Shown one piece after another: positions 8,755 through 18,300 of a DNA stretch of 63,265 nucleotides. The position numbers and the translations under genes are program-made. This DNA comes from CAZYJR01 sp964647905 (GTDB lineage Bacteria; Desulfobacterota; DSM-4660; Desulfatiglandales; HGW-15). Numbering within the stretch: position 1 is the stretch's first letter; each line of letters opens with the position of its first letter. The stretch lies in the NCBI GenBank assembly GCA_964647905.1, contig CAZYJR010000023.1, positions 1 to 63,265 on the forward strand, given 5' to 3'. The notes below the pieces were generated by a model. It was given only the letters and a program-made list of their open reading frames with translations, was not told the DNA's origin and did no database searches.

Positions 8755-9618
8755 TTACATATCGAAGACCATGGTTGCGGCCGAACCGGGCCGCACCTTG
8801 CCGTCCCTATTGTCGAACTCCACCTTCACCTCCATCAGACCGCTTGCCGAATCCACCACTGGGGATACGAAGGAAACCGTGCCCTTCCTTTCAACCCGGT
8901 CCCGACTCGATCCTATCGAAATATCTACTTCCTGCCCCTTCTCGAGGAGCCGTCCCAGATGCTCCTCCATATTGCACACAAACCTGCACCGGCTGGTATC
9001 CACTACACGAACCAGGGGCTGGTGCTCTTCGCAGCTCTCGCCCTGTTCATGAAATATCTTGATCACGGTGCCGTCTATAGGCGACCGCAGATTTCGCTTG
9101 GCCAGGGCCTCCCGGGCCATCTCGTACTCGATTTTTTCCCTCTGCTCGGCGGAGATCAGCCGTTCCAGTTCGGAAAGAGCCAGTTTATATTCGAGCTCAC
9201 TTTTCTTCAAATCCTCTTCGCTTACCGATTTTGTTGCCTCATAGAGCTCCAGAGTCGATTCATATATCTCTCTCAGGGTCTTCACCCGGCTCCTTGCACC
9301 TTGTTCTTCGGCCTTGCTCTCCCAGACCGCCTTCCGCCGGTCCACTTCCAATTCCTCGGCCCGCTTGTCCAGGTGAAGAATAAGCCCGCCCTTGCTCACA
9401 AAGTCACCCTCGTCGGCGAAGATCCCGGTAACAATGCCCGGGACGGACAGGCTCAATGTCCTGTCACTGATCGGCTCCGTTATCCCGGAGATCGGAGGCG
9501 ACTGCTCGGCAAGGGCCTCCCCGCTCATCGATAAGTGTACAGCAAGAGCACCCGAAAGCATCAAAAACAAAAGAGATAGATGCATCCCTGCGATCCTACG
9601 ACAACCGACCATTTTCAT
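8755..9618 (-). CDS. HlyD/RND-type periplasmic adaptor subunit
   Basis: A 287-aa membrane fusion protein with an N-terminal signal sequence (residues about 10-38). The first lipoyl half is VPGIVTGIFADEGDFV near 60-75. A long alpha hairpin follows (about 85-185), then the second lipoyl half LRSPIDGTVIKIFHEQGE near 190 and a beta-barrel segment ending VRPGSAATMVFDM. Such adaptors bridge an inner-membrane pump and TolC. The ATG at 9618 overlaps the upstream TolC stop by 4 bp (ATGA), implying translational coupling. It is shorter than drug-efflux adaptors and has no membrane-proximal extension. With the two other HlyD-containing proteins downstream, the locus encodes three different adaptors for one outer-membrane channel. 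Confidence 0.85.
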   Translation of the reverse strand: MKMVGCRRIAGMHLSLLFLMLSGALAVHLSMSGEALAEQSPPISGITEPISDRTLSLSVPGIVTGIFADEGDFVSKGGLILHLDKRAEELEVDRRKAVWESKAEEQGARSRVKTLREIYESTLELYEATKSVSEEDLKKSELEYKLALSELERLISAEQREKIEYEMAREALAKRNLRSPIDGTVIKIFHEQGESCEEHQPLVRVVDTSRCRFVCNMEEHLGRLLEKGQEVDISIGSSRDRVERKGTVSFVSPVVDSASGLMEVKVEFDNRDGKVRPGSAATMVFDM

Positions 9619-11192
9619 GACTCCTCCATGACATCGATTCCGTGGTTCCTCAGCAGAGTCCCTTTGACGGACTCGAGCGCAATCGAGGCCTTTTGTACAT
9701 TGATCAGGCTCTCCAAATAATACTCCCTCACCTTGTTCAATTCTTCCTCGCGATCCAGGACCGTTCTGCTGTTGCTCTTGCCGGCGTCCAGGCGTGAGAG
9801 CTCGACCGCAAGCAGGCGCTCGTTCAGCCGCACGGCCTCGGCGTAGCTCTCGGCCTGTGAAAGGGCGCTCCTTACGCTCCTGATCGAGGTGTCAACCGCA
9901 TTGGCCAGGGCCGTTTCAGTGGCCTTGAGCTCCAGGAGCGCCTGCTTTTTTCTCTTTTTCGCCGCTGCCAGCTCGCTCCGGGTCTTTCGCCCTCCCCATA
10001 TGGGGATCCGGAGCTCGATGCCCACGCTCCAGCTCTCGTAATCCCTGTTACCGGCCAGATGCACAGCGTCCCTCGGCTTGTCCACGTCAAGGTCGTTGAT
10101 CCCGTAGCTGGCCTTGAGATCGAGCTGGGGCCACTTCTGGTTTTCGGCATAAGCGATGCGAATACCCTCGCGTTCGACCTTCTTTTTCGTGGAGAGATAC
10201 TCGGGCCTCATCTCCAGCGATTCCCGGTAGCTGCTTTGAAAATCCACCTCTATGTCCCTGAGCGCGGGTCTCTCCGAGGCGATCACCGCACCTTTGATCT
10301 CCCCTGCGGGTGAGGACAACAAGGTCTTGACGTCGTTCATGGCCGAGACCACCTCCTGCCTGGCCGCGCTCTCCATCGACTTCCTGGCGGCAAGCCCGGC
10401 CTCGGCTTCCAGCACTTCGGTCTCGGCCATCTTTCCGGTCCTGACCCGCTCTTTGTTGTCGCGGAGTATCTCCCGGGCTATACGCACCGATTCATGCCTC
10501 ACCCTGAGCTTTTCCTGGGCCAGACACAGATCCCAGTAAGCCGAAGCCGCTTCCGCAACCACCTGAAGCATCTCCCGCCGGTAGCCTTGAAGGGACATGT
10601 CCGCATCGGCCTCGGCCACGTGGATATTGGCCATGGTGGCTTCTATTCCGCCGTTCTTCAGCAAGGGCTGTACCACGCTGGCTCCCAGGAAGGACTTATA
10701 CTCATTCCGGGTGCGCATGACGCTGTTTGAGAGGTCTCTCAAGTCATAGCCAACCCGGAATTTCGCCCCTGTGGGAACCAGGGTCTCCACCGCCACGCTG
10801 TACTCGTCGTTTCTCTCGTGAAATTCACTGACCTCGTCCTGGGGTCCGAACAGGAAGCTCAAGGGGTCCTGGCTGGCTCTCTCGGTGCTGGTGTTTTGGA
10901 CGCTGTTCTTGATGTGGTCATAGGAGGCCACCATCTCCGGCTCAAAGACGGCCTCGGCGCTTTCCACCGCATCCCGGCTGACGTCCCATTCCAACTTCTG
11001 ATAGTGAATGCGCTCGTTTCTCTCGTGGACCATCTCTATCAGATCATCCAGGCTCAAGCGCAGGCCGGCCTCCCGGGTCTTGCTCACGGCTTTGCGACCT
11101 TCTTCCGATGCGGCCGAACCCTGAGGAGAGACCGCGGCCAAGGCGACAGCCAACAGGATACCTGAAAACCAAGAGTGTCTCTTTTCAACCAT
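9615..11192 (-). CDS. TolC-family outer membrane efflux/secretion channel
   Basis: A 525-aa protein with a signal peptide (SGILLAVALAAVSPQGSAA) followed by two homologous OEP repeats rich in long amphipathic helices. Typical markers are SASYWDL-like AASAYWDLCLAQEKL in the first repeat and SVGIELRIPIWGGRKTRSEL in the second. The frame extends to 11273, but the ATG at 11192 has AGGAG seven bases upstream and begins directly before the signal peptide, so it is preferred. It is the first gene of the export cassette and overlaps the HlyD gene by 4 bp. It would provide the outer-membrane exit duct. Confidence 0.88.
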   Translation of the reverse strand: MVEKRHSWFSGILLAVALAAVSPQGSAASEEGRKAVSKTREAGLRLSLDDLIEMVHERNERIHYQKLEWDVSRDAVESAEAVFEPEMVASYDHIKNSVQNTSTERASQDPLSFLFGPQDEVSEFHERNDEYSVAVETLVPTGAKFRVGYDLRDLSNSVMRTRNEYKSFLGASVVQPLLKNGGIEATMANIHVAEADADMSLQGYRREMLQVVAEAASAYWDLCLAQEKLRVRHESVRIAREILRDNKERVRTGKMAETEVLEAEAGLAARKSMESAARQEVVSAMNDVKTLLSSPAGEIKGAVIASERPALRDIEVDFQSSYRESLEMRPEYLSTKKKVEREGIRIAYAENQKWPQLDLKASYGINDLDVDKPRDAVHLAGNRDYESWSVGIELRIPIWGGRKTRSELAAAKKRKKQALLELKATETALANAVDTSIRSVRSALSQAESYAEAVRLNERLLAVELSRLDAGKSNSRTVLDREEELNKVREYYLESLINVQKASIALESVKGTLLRNHGIDVMEES

Positions 11193-11280
11193 GCATCTTC
11201 TCCTGAGAGTACGTAAGTGGATATACAACTCCCGTTCGAACTTTCCATAGTAGCTCAACGGCGTACGATACAAAACCTAT

Positions 11281-11439
11281 TCAGTTGCAAAGCAATTCTT
11301 GTTCGGCGAGCTTCTCCAAGACGTCTTCCGACTCGGAAAAACCTTTTTTCCAGGCTCTCTCAGAGGATAGTTCATCCAGCACCCTCTTGGCCGCTGATAT
11401 AAGACGCAGGGCCTTTCCCCCCGGGTTGGGGAAACCCGG
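11281..11439 (-). pseudogene. Small helical ORF or gene remnant
   Basis: A minus-strand frame of 52 codons, bounded by TAA at 11440-11442 and TGA at 11281-11283, encodes a charged helical peptide containing SAAKRVLDELSSERAW and ending EDVLEKLAEQELLCN. It has no ATG; GTG or TTG inside would make it shorter still. The composition looks protein-like rather than random and somewhat resembles the tail of a small antitoxin, but I do not recognise a family. It fills most of the gap between the cohesin-dockerin gene and tolC. It may be a decayed gene tail. Confidence 0.25.
11421..11439 (-). terminator. Possible terminator hairpin after the cohesin-dockerin gene
   Basis: A 7-bp perfect GC-rich stem (CCGGGTT / AACCCGG) with a 5-base loop lies ten bases beyond the stop of the gene ending at 11449. 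No U-run follows, so it may be a weak or factor-assisted terminator separating cluster 2 from the export cassette. Confidence 0.35.
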
Positions 11440-11448
11440 TTAGAAGGG

Positions 11449-12225
11449 CTAATCCTCCGGCGGGGAGCGCAACTCACCCATAACCTGCATGATTCCGGCC
11501 GCCTCGCTCAGGCCGATGACTCCGTCGCCCGAGAAATCCGCCGATGTGAAGACCGGTTGTGACGGCGGTTGACCGGTAAAAACCTGCATCGCAAGGATGA
11601 GATCTTTCATATCGATTAGGCCGTCGTCGTTCAAATCCAACTTTCTGATGATCAAATCCATGACGGTAATACCGCCGCTCTGCCAGGTATCGACCGCAAT
11701 ATCGTTCAATTCGCTGTTTTGGAGGCCCTGTAGGGCAAAAGCAATATTCGTGGCTTCTTCGCTCGTTGCAACCGCTTGAAAATGGACAGCCAGCAAGAGA
11801 CCGGGGGTCTCCCCCACATCGAGACCGGCGGTCGCTCCGGTACGGCTGATGCCTACCACCACCTTCCCCGAAGCATTGTCTTCCAATGCGGCCAGCAAGA
11901 AAGTCTTTGCCGTTCCGGCTTCACTGAGCAAGTCCCCCTCGGTAGTCCTGGGGTAAACCTTTGAAAGGTCGGGTTTTGTGTCAATCACGTTCAGGAACTG
12001 CGGGTCGTACACCAAGTCGAATGCACTCCCGTAAAGGTCAGTTGCGCTCGATACATAAACTCGCACCAGAAATTCGTGGCCTTTTTCCACTTGGTTTATC
12101 TCAACATCATCCTTGTATGTCTTGAGAGACACACCAACAGCGGCCGTCCCGGGATATGGAAAAGCCAGCAGGAAGAGCACACAAATTCCAATGATTGCAC
12201 ACCCTAATGCTCGTATGGATCTCAT
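11449..12225 (-). CDS. Exported cohesin + dockerin-like protein
   Basis: A 258-aa protein with a signal peptide, then a cohesin-like beta-sandwich (about 30-165; hallmarks VRVYVSSATDLYGSAFDLVY and VVGISRTG), then a C-terminal dockerin-like EF-hand doublet. The first loop is LDLNDDGLIDMKDLILAMQ and the second DFSGDGVIGLSEAAGIMQ. Cohesins bind dockerins in a Ca-dependent way, so one protein with both could chain or bridge dockerin-bearing partners encoded nearby. The ATG at 12225 has GGAGA six bases upstream and begins the signal peptide; the longer frame to 12276 is unlikely. It is the last gene of the cluster that starts at 29328. Confidence 0.8.
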   Translation of the reverse strand: MRSIRALGCAIIGICVLFLLAFPYPGTAAVGVSLKTYKDDVEINQVEKGHEFLVRVYVSSATDLYGSAFDLVYDPQFLNVIDTKPDLSKVYPRTTEGDLLSEAGTAKTFLLAALEDNASGKVVVGISRTGATAGLDVGETPGLLLAVHFQAVATSEEATNIAFALQGLQNSELNDIAVDTWQSGGITVMDLIIRKLDLNDDGLIDMKDLILAMQVFTGQPPSQPVFTSADFSGDGVIGLSEAAGIMQVMGELRSPPED

Positions 12226-12226
12226 C

Positions 12227-12751
12227 TCATTTCTCCAATGCATTGAAGTATTCATAAAGATAATCGAAAATATCAAAACTTGCCTCGAGCGCTCTCATGC
12301 CTTCGCCTTGCTTCAGACTCAAGCCGTATATGACCGCCTCCACCCCCCTGGCGATGCCGCCCGGATCCGCATCCCAGCGCTTCATCTCTACGTCTCGAAC
12401 AACCCCGGCTATATGGAGGAGGGACTCATCATTCAACTCATACCGCTTCAAAATGGAATCAAAGGTAGTGGCTTGGTGGGTTGTCCTGAGCTCCCCCTGG
12501 GGGGTGTCAAAGGGAATACCATCGCCCGTTATCACACGGCCGCGCTCGACCATGCTGAATCGCGCCCTGGTGTCCACATGCGACCGGATAAGCCACGCAG
12601 AGGCGCACTTGTCCACCTCTATACCCTCCCAGGTCACATAGAGCCCGCCTTTTTTCTGCCCGGCCTCCCCAGGGCTCGGGCCCACTACCATCCCCAAGAC
12701 CATGAAGAGAAGCGCCAAGTGATGAATGCAAAATGTATTCGGCCCTTTCAA
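12227..12751 (-). CDS. Exported protein with ChrB-C-terminal-like (chromate resistance) domain
   Basis: After a signal peptide (HHLALLFMVLGMVV), the roughly 140-residue mature part matches the C-terminal domain of ChrB/chromate-resistance proteins. VTWEGIEVDKCASAWLIRSHVD parallels the family's DRIACPWLIRRFID block, followed by IPFDTPQGELRT, TTFDSILKRYEL and IVRDVE. ChrB is normally cytoplasmic; here the domain is predicted to be exported. The start is uncertain: TTG at 12751 has GGAGG ten bases upstream and gives the cleanest signal peptide, while GTG at 12772 would overlap the upstream stop by 4 bp. It lies between surface-protein genes, so a role in chromate resistance is doubtful. Confidence 0.65.
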   Translation of the reverse strand: MKGPNTFCIHHLALLFMVLGMVVGPSPGEAGQKKGGLYVTWEGIEVDKCASAWLIRSHVDTRARFSMVERGRVITGDGIPFDTPQGELRTTHQATTFDSILKRYELNDESLLHIAGVVRDVEMKRWDADPGGIARGVEAVIYGLSLKQGEGMRALEASFDIFDYLYEYFNALEK

Positions 12752-12768
12752 GACGCCGCGGCCTCCAC

Positions 12769-13896
12769 TCACATCGGGCTCTCGATCTCGATCCTTGCGG
12801 AACGGGAGGCCCGCTGGTCGGTCAAGGTCACCAGGGTGACCGTGACAAGGTGCGAGCCCGGTCCCAGCTCCCTGGTATCCAGCGTATACGTCATCGGGAT
12901 GTAGCCGTACTCCACTTCGTCCCAGCGCTTGTCGTCCACAAAGACCACGCACTCGAAGCGGTTTTGGTTCAGCATGCTCCTGGTCGCATCGTCCGCATCG
13001 ATCGACAGGGTCACCTGATCGCCCTCGGTGACGGCGATCGAGCCGGAAACCGGCGCGCCGTTCACCATTATATCGAATTCAGGAGAGGCCTCCATCCGGC
13101 TTCTGATCAAATAGGCCTTGGGGAGCCTCGGCCGGGCGCCCGCGTCCATGGACAGGGCCCGCCTGCCCGCCGGAGCGCCGCCCTCCCGGAGCGAGGTTTG
13201 GTAGTCGCTGCCCGTACCCTCTACAATAATGCTGTTTTCGGGCAATGAATAGGCCTGCATCAGGATGACAAGGTCCTTGTTCCCGGAAAGGCTCACCATC
13301 CGGTCCTCACTCCACCCGTCCCAATGAACCTCATGCCTGCCCGCGGGCCGACAAGCCCAATCCAGAATCGTCTTGTACATGGGCCCACCTTGGAGGCCCG
13401 CCCTTATCCGCACCCTTGCGCTTTCGGGCAGGTTGTAGGTTATCCGGCCGGTCGCTGGGTCATAGCTCTCCGGGTAAATGGAGATGTCGAGCTTCTCCCC
13501 TCCGGTGAAGCTCGCCGGATCATATATCCGCTCGTCACTTCCCGCGGATCGGGTGTGGATCCTTACAAAATAGGCGGTATCGGGGACGATCCTTCCCTCC
13601 CGATCCCTGCCGTCCCAAACAACCGTATTCAAGCCCTTCGGCGTGCTCTCCCGTACAATACTTCTCACCACTCTGAAATCAGGGCCCAAAAAAGAGACCT
13701 CGCTCCTCCCGGCCCGTTCCATCAGGAAAGAGACCGCCACGGTCTCGTCCATGGACGGACTGAAGACCGAAGGGGCCACGGTCACCTGTCTCAGTCTTCC
13801 CACCTCGGCCCCGAGCTCTCCTGGAAGAAAAGGGCATGCGAAAATGCAGCAAAACAAGACTCCCCGTATCGTCACTGAACGTATTTTTCCAATCAT
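12769..13896 (-). CDS. Exported protein with FlgD-Ig-like domains
   Basis: A 375-aa secreted protein (signal peptide about 8-30). Residues about 35-120 form a FlgD Ig-like fold with the signature NTVVWDGRDREGRIVPD followed by YFVRI. A second copy around 150-250 contains HEVHWDGWSEDR and ends YSLPENSIIVEG. That tail closely parallels YDLPDNAIIVNS in the C-terminal FlgD-Ig pair of the giant PKD protein encoded upstream, so the two are related. The last 100 residues form another beta domain. Function unknown; probably an extracellular structural partner of the giant protein. It is followed within 20 bases by the ChrB-like gene. Confidence 0.7.
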   Translation of the reverse strand: MIGKIRSVTIRGVLFCCIFACPFLPGELGAEVGRLRQVTVAPSVFSPSMDETVAVSFLMERAGRSEVSFLGPDFRVVRSIVRESTPKGLNTVVWDGRDREGRIVPDTAYFVRIHTRSAGSDERIYDPASFTGGEKLDISIYPESYDPATGRITYNLPESARVRIRAGLQGGPMYKTILDWACRPAGRHEVHWDGWSEDRMVSLSGNKDLVILMQAYSLPENSIIVEGTGSDYQTSLREGGAPAGRRALSMDAGARPRLPKAYLIRSRMEASPEFDIMVNGAPVSGSIAVTEGDQVTLSIDADDATRSMLNQNRFECVVFVDDKRWDEVEYGYIPMTYTLDTRELGPGSHLVTVTLVTLTDQRASRSARIEIESPM

Positions 13897-13925
13897 TGCC
13901 CTTGACCCTTTCTTGGTTTCACCGG

Positions 13926-14840
13926 CTATTCACACGAGCAGTCAGGATCCCGCACTCCACACTCGTCATGCGTGAGTTGCCTTGCCTCGTCCGTGCCCAG
14001 CCGTATCATCCAGAGCTGAGGGATACCTGTCCGGGTGGACACGAAAACCAAGTGCTCGCCGTCCGGCGTCCAAGCCGGAGAGCTGTCCCTGGCCTCGTGT
14101 GCAGTCACATTGATTGCATCCCCGCCTTCGGCGGAGACAGTCCATATATCGTAACTTCCGTACTTATTGGACGCAAACGCGATCATCCTGCCGTCGGGTG
14201 ACCATGCCGGGGCAAAGCTGTCCGCCTCCAGGTTCGTAACCCGCCGGTCCTCGCCCGTGTCCACCTCCCTTACCCGGATCTCGGCCAGGGTCCCATAAAC
14301 ACGAGACCGCGGTTTGTCTTCAGGCCAGTACACGTAGGCGAGCCTCCGGCCGTCCGGGCTTATGGCCGGGAACGTCTCCATGCCGCGCCCGGCGACCAGC
14401 GGCGCAATACTGGATGCGCTCTCCTTGTCGAAACGGGCCATACAGATGTCGCTGTCATCCTCCGGGACCGCCACCAGCGAGGTGAACACCAACCGGCCTT
14501 CATCGCCCGGCCATACGGCCGGATGGACATACTTCCCTTCAGGCAGGGCCGGAAACGAGGTCTCCCCGGTCTCCACATCCAACACCCCGATACGCCCCGA
14601 GTTGTCTGAAAACACTATCTTCCTGTCTTGAGCGAACCACCGGGGTCCCGACTCTTCCACCTCCACGCTGCTTGTAATCCGTTTCGGCCCGGTCCCCTCG
14701 ACCGGGTCCAGCACCCACAGGTCCCACCCGCCCCCCCGGCAGGAGCTGTAGACCACCTCAAAGGCCTCAATTCTTGCCGGGCAGAGGATCGTCAAGATCG
14801 CGCAGGACAGAAGCGCAGTCTTCATCAGGAATCCGTTCAT
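13926..14840 (-). CDS. Periplasmic TolB-like beta-propeller protein
   Basis: A 304-aa exported protein (signal peptide about 6-26). It has repeated PD40/WD40-like TolB motifs: FPAISPDGRRLAYVYW, FAPAWSPDGRMIAFASN and SSPAWTPDGEHLVFVS, with intervening YDIWTVSAEGG-type strands. It would fold as a single beta-propeller of about five to six blades. It lacks the N-terminal domain of true TolB and is not next to tolA or pal, so it is not the Tol system component. Propellers of this type bind proteins. It sits between the PH-like membrane protein and the FlgD-Ig protein, with 29- and 14-base gaps, which is consistent with co-transcription. Confidence 0.75.
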   Translation of the reverse strand: MNGFLMKTALLSCAILTILCPARIEAFEVVYSSCRGGGWDLWVLDPVEGTGPKRITSSVEVEESGPRWFAQDRKIVFSDNSGRIGVLDVETGETSFPALPEGKYVHPAVWPGDEGRLVFTSLVAVPEDDSDICMARFDKESASSIAPLVAGRGMETFPAISPDGRRLAYVYWPEDKPRSRVYGTLAEIRVREVDTGEDRRVTNLEADSFAPAWSPDGRMIAFASNKYGSYDIWTVSAEGGDAINVTAHEARDSSPAWTPDGEHLVFVSTRTGIPQLWMIRLGTDEARQLTHDECGVRDPDCSCE

Positions 14841-14854
14841 ACCGCCATCTCACA

Positions 14855-15268
14855 TCACGCAGGGATCCGCTCATCAAGGGTCCGGCGGAACTCCTCGCGG
14901 TCATTCAGCAGCCACAGGAATACTAGATACTTGTTGAACACCCGGCTGGCCCAATTGCGCTTGTTCACCTCGATGACCGCCACCGGGCCGGTCACCTTGA
15001 GTTGTTTTACATCCTTCCATTCGAAGAAGGCCTTGGTTCCCATGGAAAAGACCAGGGTGAGCCCTTCCTGCGACAACCCGAACCCGGCCGGGTACCCAGT
15101 ATAGACGAACCAAATGATAAAACAGCTTATCAAAGCGGTCATGACCAGTGCGAACCATGGGGCCCCCGAAGTGACGGCGATCGTCCAGATCACCACAAGA
15201 AAGACACCAAAGACCCCTTGCATCAAATAGGGGCATACCAGGCCGTTAAATTTATATTTATAAGTCAT
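14855..15268 (-). CDS. Small two-helix membrane protein with PH-like C-terminal domain
   Basis: A 137-aa protein. Two adjacent transmembrane helices (about 13-60) are followed by a bacterial PH-like fold: LSQEGLTLVF, FFEWKDVKQLKVTG and a final amphipathic helix NDREEFRRTLDE. The ATG at 15268 is preferred, since the longer frame runs into the upstream rhs gene's territory and has no signal or RBS. Membrane PH-like proteins of this shape are common next to polymorphic toxins, and this gene follows the rhs stop by 37 bases. An immunity role is possible but unproven. Confidence 0.65.
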   Translation of the reverse strand: MTYKYKFNGLVCPYLMQGVFGVFLVVIWTIAVTSGAPWFALVMTALISCFIIWFVYTGYPAGFGLSQEGLTLVFSMGTKAFFEWKDVKQLKVTGPVAVIEVNKRNWASRVFNKYLVFLWLLNDREEFRRTLDERIPA

Positions 15269-15305
15269 AAGCCGCAAAACTCCGGTGCCGTGCTTCTCCC
15301 CATCC

Positions 15306-18300
15306 CTAGTCGGTGCAGCCCGTATTCCACGTATATCCGAAATCGACCGACACGCCGCCGCCGACTCCCACTCCGCCGCCACCGGCCACCGCCACACATC
15401 CGGTAGTCCCTACTGATCCGCCCACATCGATACCGCCCCCAAGGGCTATCTCCCCGGAGACGCCGCCGCCCCACCCGGCAATATCCCCGGCAGTGGGGCA
15501 GTTCAGGAACTGGATGATCATGCCCCCGCCGCTGGCCGAAGCCTCGAGGCCGGCGCTTCCGGCCAGGCTGAAAAACGAGCAGCAAAGGGACGGACTCGTC
15601 GTGCAGCACACCGTGGTGACGGTAACCGAGGCACCAAGGACAAAGTGGGCCTCCCCCCCCGCTTGAGTCCCGGTCCAGGCCCCGTCCTTGCACTCGGCGC
15701 TGTACCCTGTGGGGTCAGTATAATTGGTGGGATTGTTCATGGCGTACACGTACAAGTTGCTCTCGCGCGGGTTGAAAAGGGTCCTGTCGAAGTCGTCGCT
15801 GGTCATGAACCGGCCGATCTCGGGGTCGTAGAAACGCGCCCTGTAATAAATGAGCCCTGTCTCCTTCTCATGATAGCGCCCTGTAAAGCCGAACACATCA
15901 TGATCTTGAGGCGTTACGGCCCCATAAGGGGCATAGGACAGGGTCTTTGCCATCGAGCCCGTCTCATCCGCTTGCCCGATCACGGAAGAGAGAATGTCCT
16001 TCAAATAATATGTGGTGGTGCCGCTGCCTGCGGAGAAGACGATATCGTCCTTGCGCACCCCGCCTGAATGCCAGGCCTTGAAAGAGTTGTCGCTTCCCAT
16101 CGTCAACAGGAGGTCCATATCCTGCCCAACCAGGTACCTGGCGCCGTCCGAGCCGTTGACCGTCTTGGCTATCACCTGGTCGCCCAGGGGAGCCACCTCT
16201 CCAGCCTCTTCGGGCAAGACCGGGTAATAACGATAGGCGATTTCTGTACCGTCACCAAGCGTGACGCCCGTCAGGCGGTTCTCATAATCATATTGATAAG
16301 TGGTGGTCACCCCTGATTCGCTTATCTTCCGAATCAAGTTCCCGTTCTTGTCGTAGTCATAAGTAACGCCGTCCGCCTCGATCAGCCGGCCAGCCTTGTC
16401 GTAGGTGAAATTGGCGGCCTCGCCGTCAACCGTCTTGGAAGTCCTATTCTCCGATAAATCATACGTATACTCTATAACGGAGCCATCCGGCGAATTTGCT
16501 TCGATCAAACGATTCAAATCATCGTACTTATAGGTAGTGGTGACACCGCTTCCGACTACCCGGGTTACATTCCCAAAGTCATCAAAGGAGTAATCAAAGG
16601 ACTCCAGTGTATCCGTCCCCTTTTTGTAATCAATGTTCTCAGCCAGTCCCATGGCGGTATAACTCTGTTGTTGTTCCACGCCGTTGGGATAAGCCGTTGC
16701 AACCGGCCTAGCCGCTTCATCGTATTGTATGGTAGTTGTTACGCCGCTCGGGGCGATCAAATTGGTAAGGAGACCGTCCTCGTCATAGGCATATCCGTTA
16801 GTATAGGTAACATCGCCTGAGGAATGATCCGTGATGACTGTCCGTATCAATCGGCCTGCGCTGTCATAAGAGTAATCAACGGTTTTCTGGAGATAAGGAC
16901 ACTCCATTTTAGTCGGTTTTCCCAAGAAATTATAGGTAAAAGTCACTGCAACGGTCCCGTCATCCGCAGAGGACAAACGCCCCATTGCATCATAGGTATA
17001 TGATATGCTGGATATCGTACTGCCGTCGCCGGCGAGGTAAGCCACACCGGTCCGCCTGCCGGTCGCATCATAGGTATACTCCGTAATGCGGCCCTCTCCA
17101 TCGGTACGCTTGACCAGGTTGCCCTTGCTGTAAGTATACTCGGTGCTGTTTCCCAACGGATCGGTTACCCTAACGGTCCTGCCGTACTTATCCAGATCGA
17201 ACTTCATTGATTCGCCGTTCGGATAGACAATCGCCTTCAACCGCCCGTACTCATCGTACTGATAATCATAAAGCGCATAAGCAGCGCCCACCTTGTAACT
17301 AACTCGGTCCATGCGTCCTGCTTGATCGTATCTATAAAAGATTTCTTGCCCGGCCCTGGTCACCCACTTTCGAACCTTTCCCGCCTCGTTATAGGTAAAG
17401 GTCTCCGCCAGGTTGTTCGGATAGACCACATGTTCCACCCTTCCACTATCCGTGTAGTAAAGCTCGTAGGTGGGCTGTTCAGGAGAGGATGAGGCGTCGT
17501 ATATTCCCCGCACCCTACCCTGTTGATCATAGGTGAGGCCCCTGTACCGCTGTCCCGAGGGGTAAGTCTTCTTGGTCAGCCTGCCACCGTCGTATGAATA
17601 GACGGTCTTGGCACCGGTGGGATCGGTCAGGCTCAAGAGGTTTCCGGAGGAATCGTATTCCACGACGATCTCGCCGCCGTCGGGCATTATGGTCTTGGTG
17701 CGGTTTCCGCTTTCATCGTATTCAAACTTTATGGTCTCGCCGAGCTTATTGGTATATTCGGTCAGCCTGTGCTGTTCATTCCATGTATAGTACTCGGTCT
17801 TGCCGTTCTCGTCCGTGATCTCGAGGGGCTGGCCGTACTCGTTCATCTTGTGAATACGGCTCTTGCCGTCCTCATTGGTGACGGTCACCCTGCGATTGGC
17901 TATATCGTAGCTGAATGTAAATGTTCCATTCCTGTTTGTCTGTTTCGATACACGATCTTCGTCGTTATAGGTGTTTTCAAGAATTGTTTGCCCTTGTGAA
18001 TTCAGTATGGCAGTCAAATTATGGTCTTCATCATATGCATAGCGATAGATTTCGCCGCCCTTGCCTACAACCTCCTTCAGCTCCCCTTTTTGATTATAAA
18101 AGTAGAAAACTTCATTGCCTGCATGATCCTCTACCGAAGAAATCTTATTCACATCATTGTAAGAGAAGGAAAAAGAGCCGCCGTACGTATCCTCGACTTT
18201 TATCAAGCGCTTGTTTGTGTCATAAGTCAGATTCCACTCCGTCGAACTGCAACAATCCTTGATCTGTATTAGATCTCCTTCGGCGTCAAAAAGATATGTT

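Noticed and set aside
13926..14840. True TolB of the Tol-Pal system
   Set aside because: It lacks the N-terminal TolB domain and any tol/pal neighbours; only the propeller is shared.
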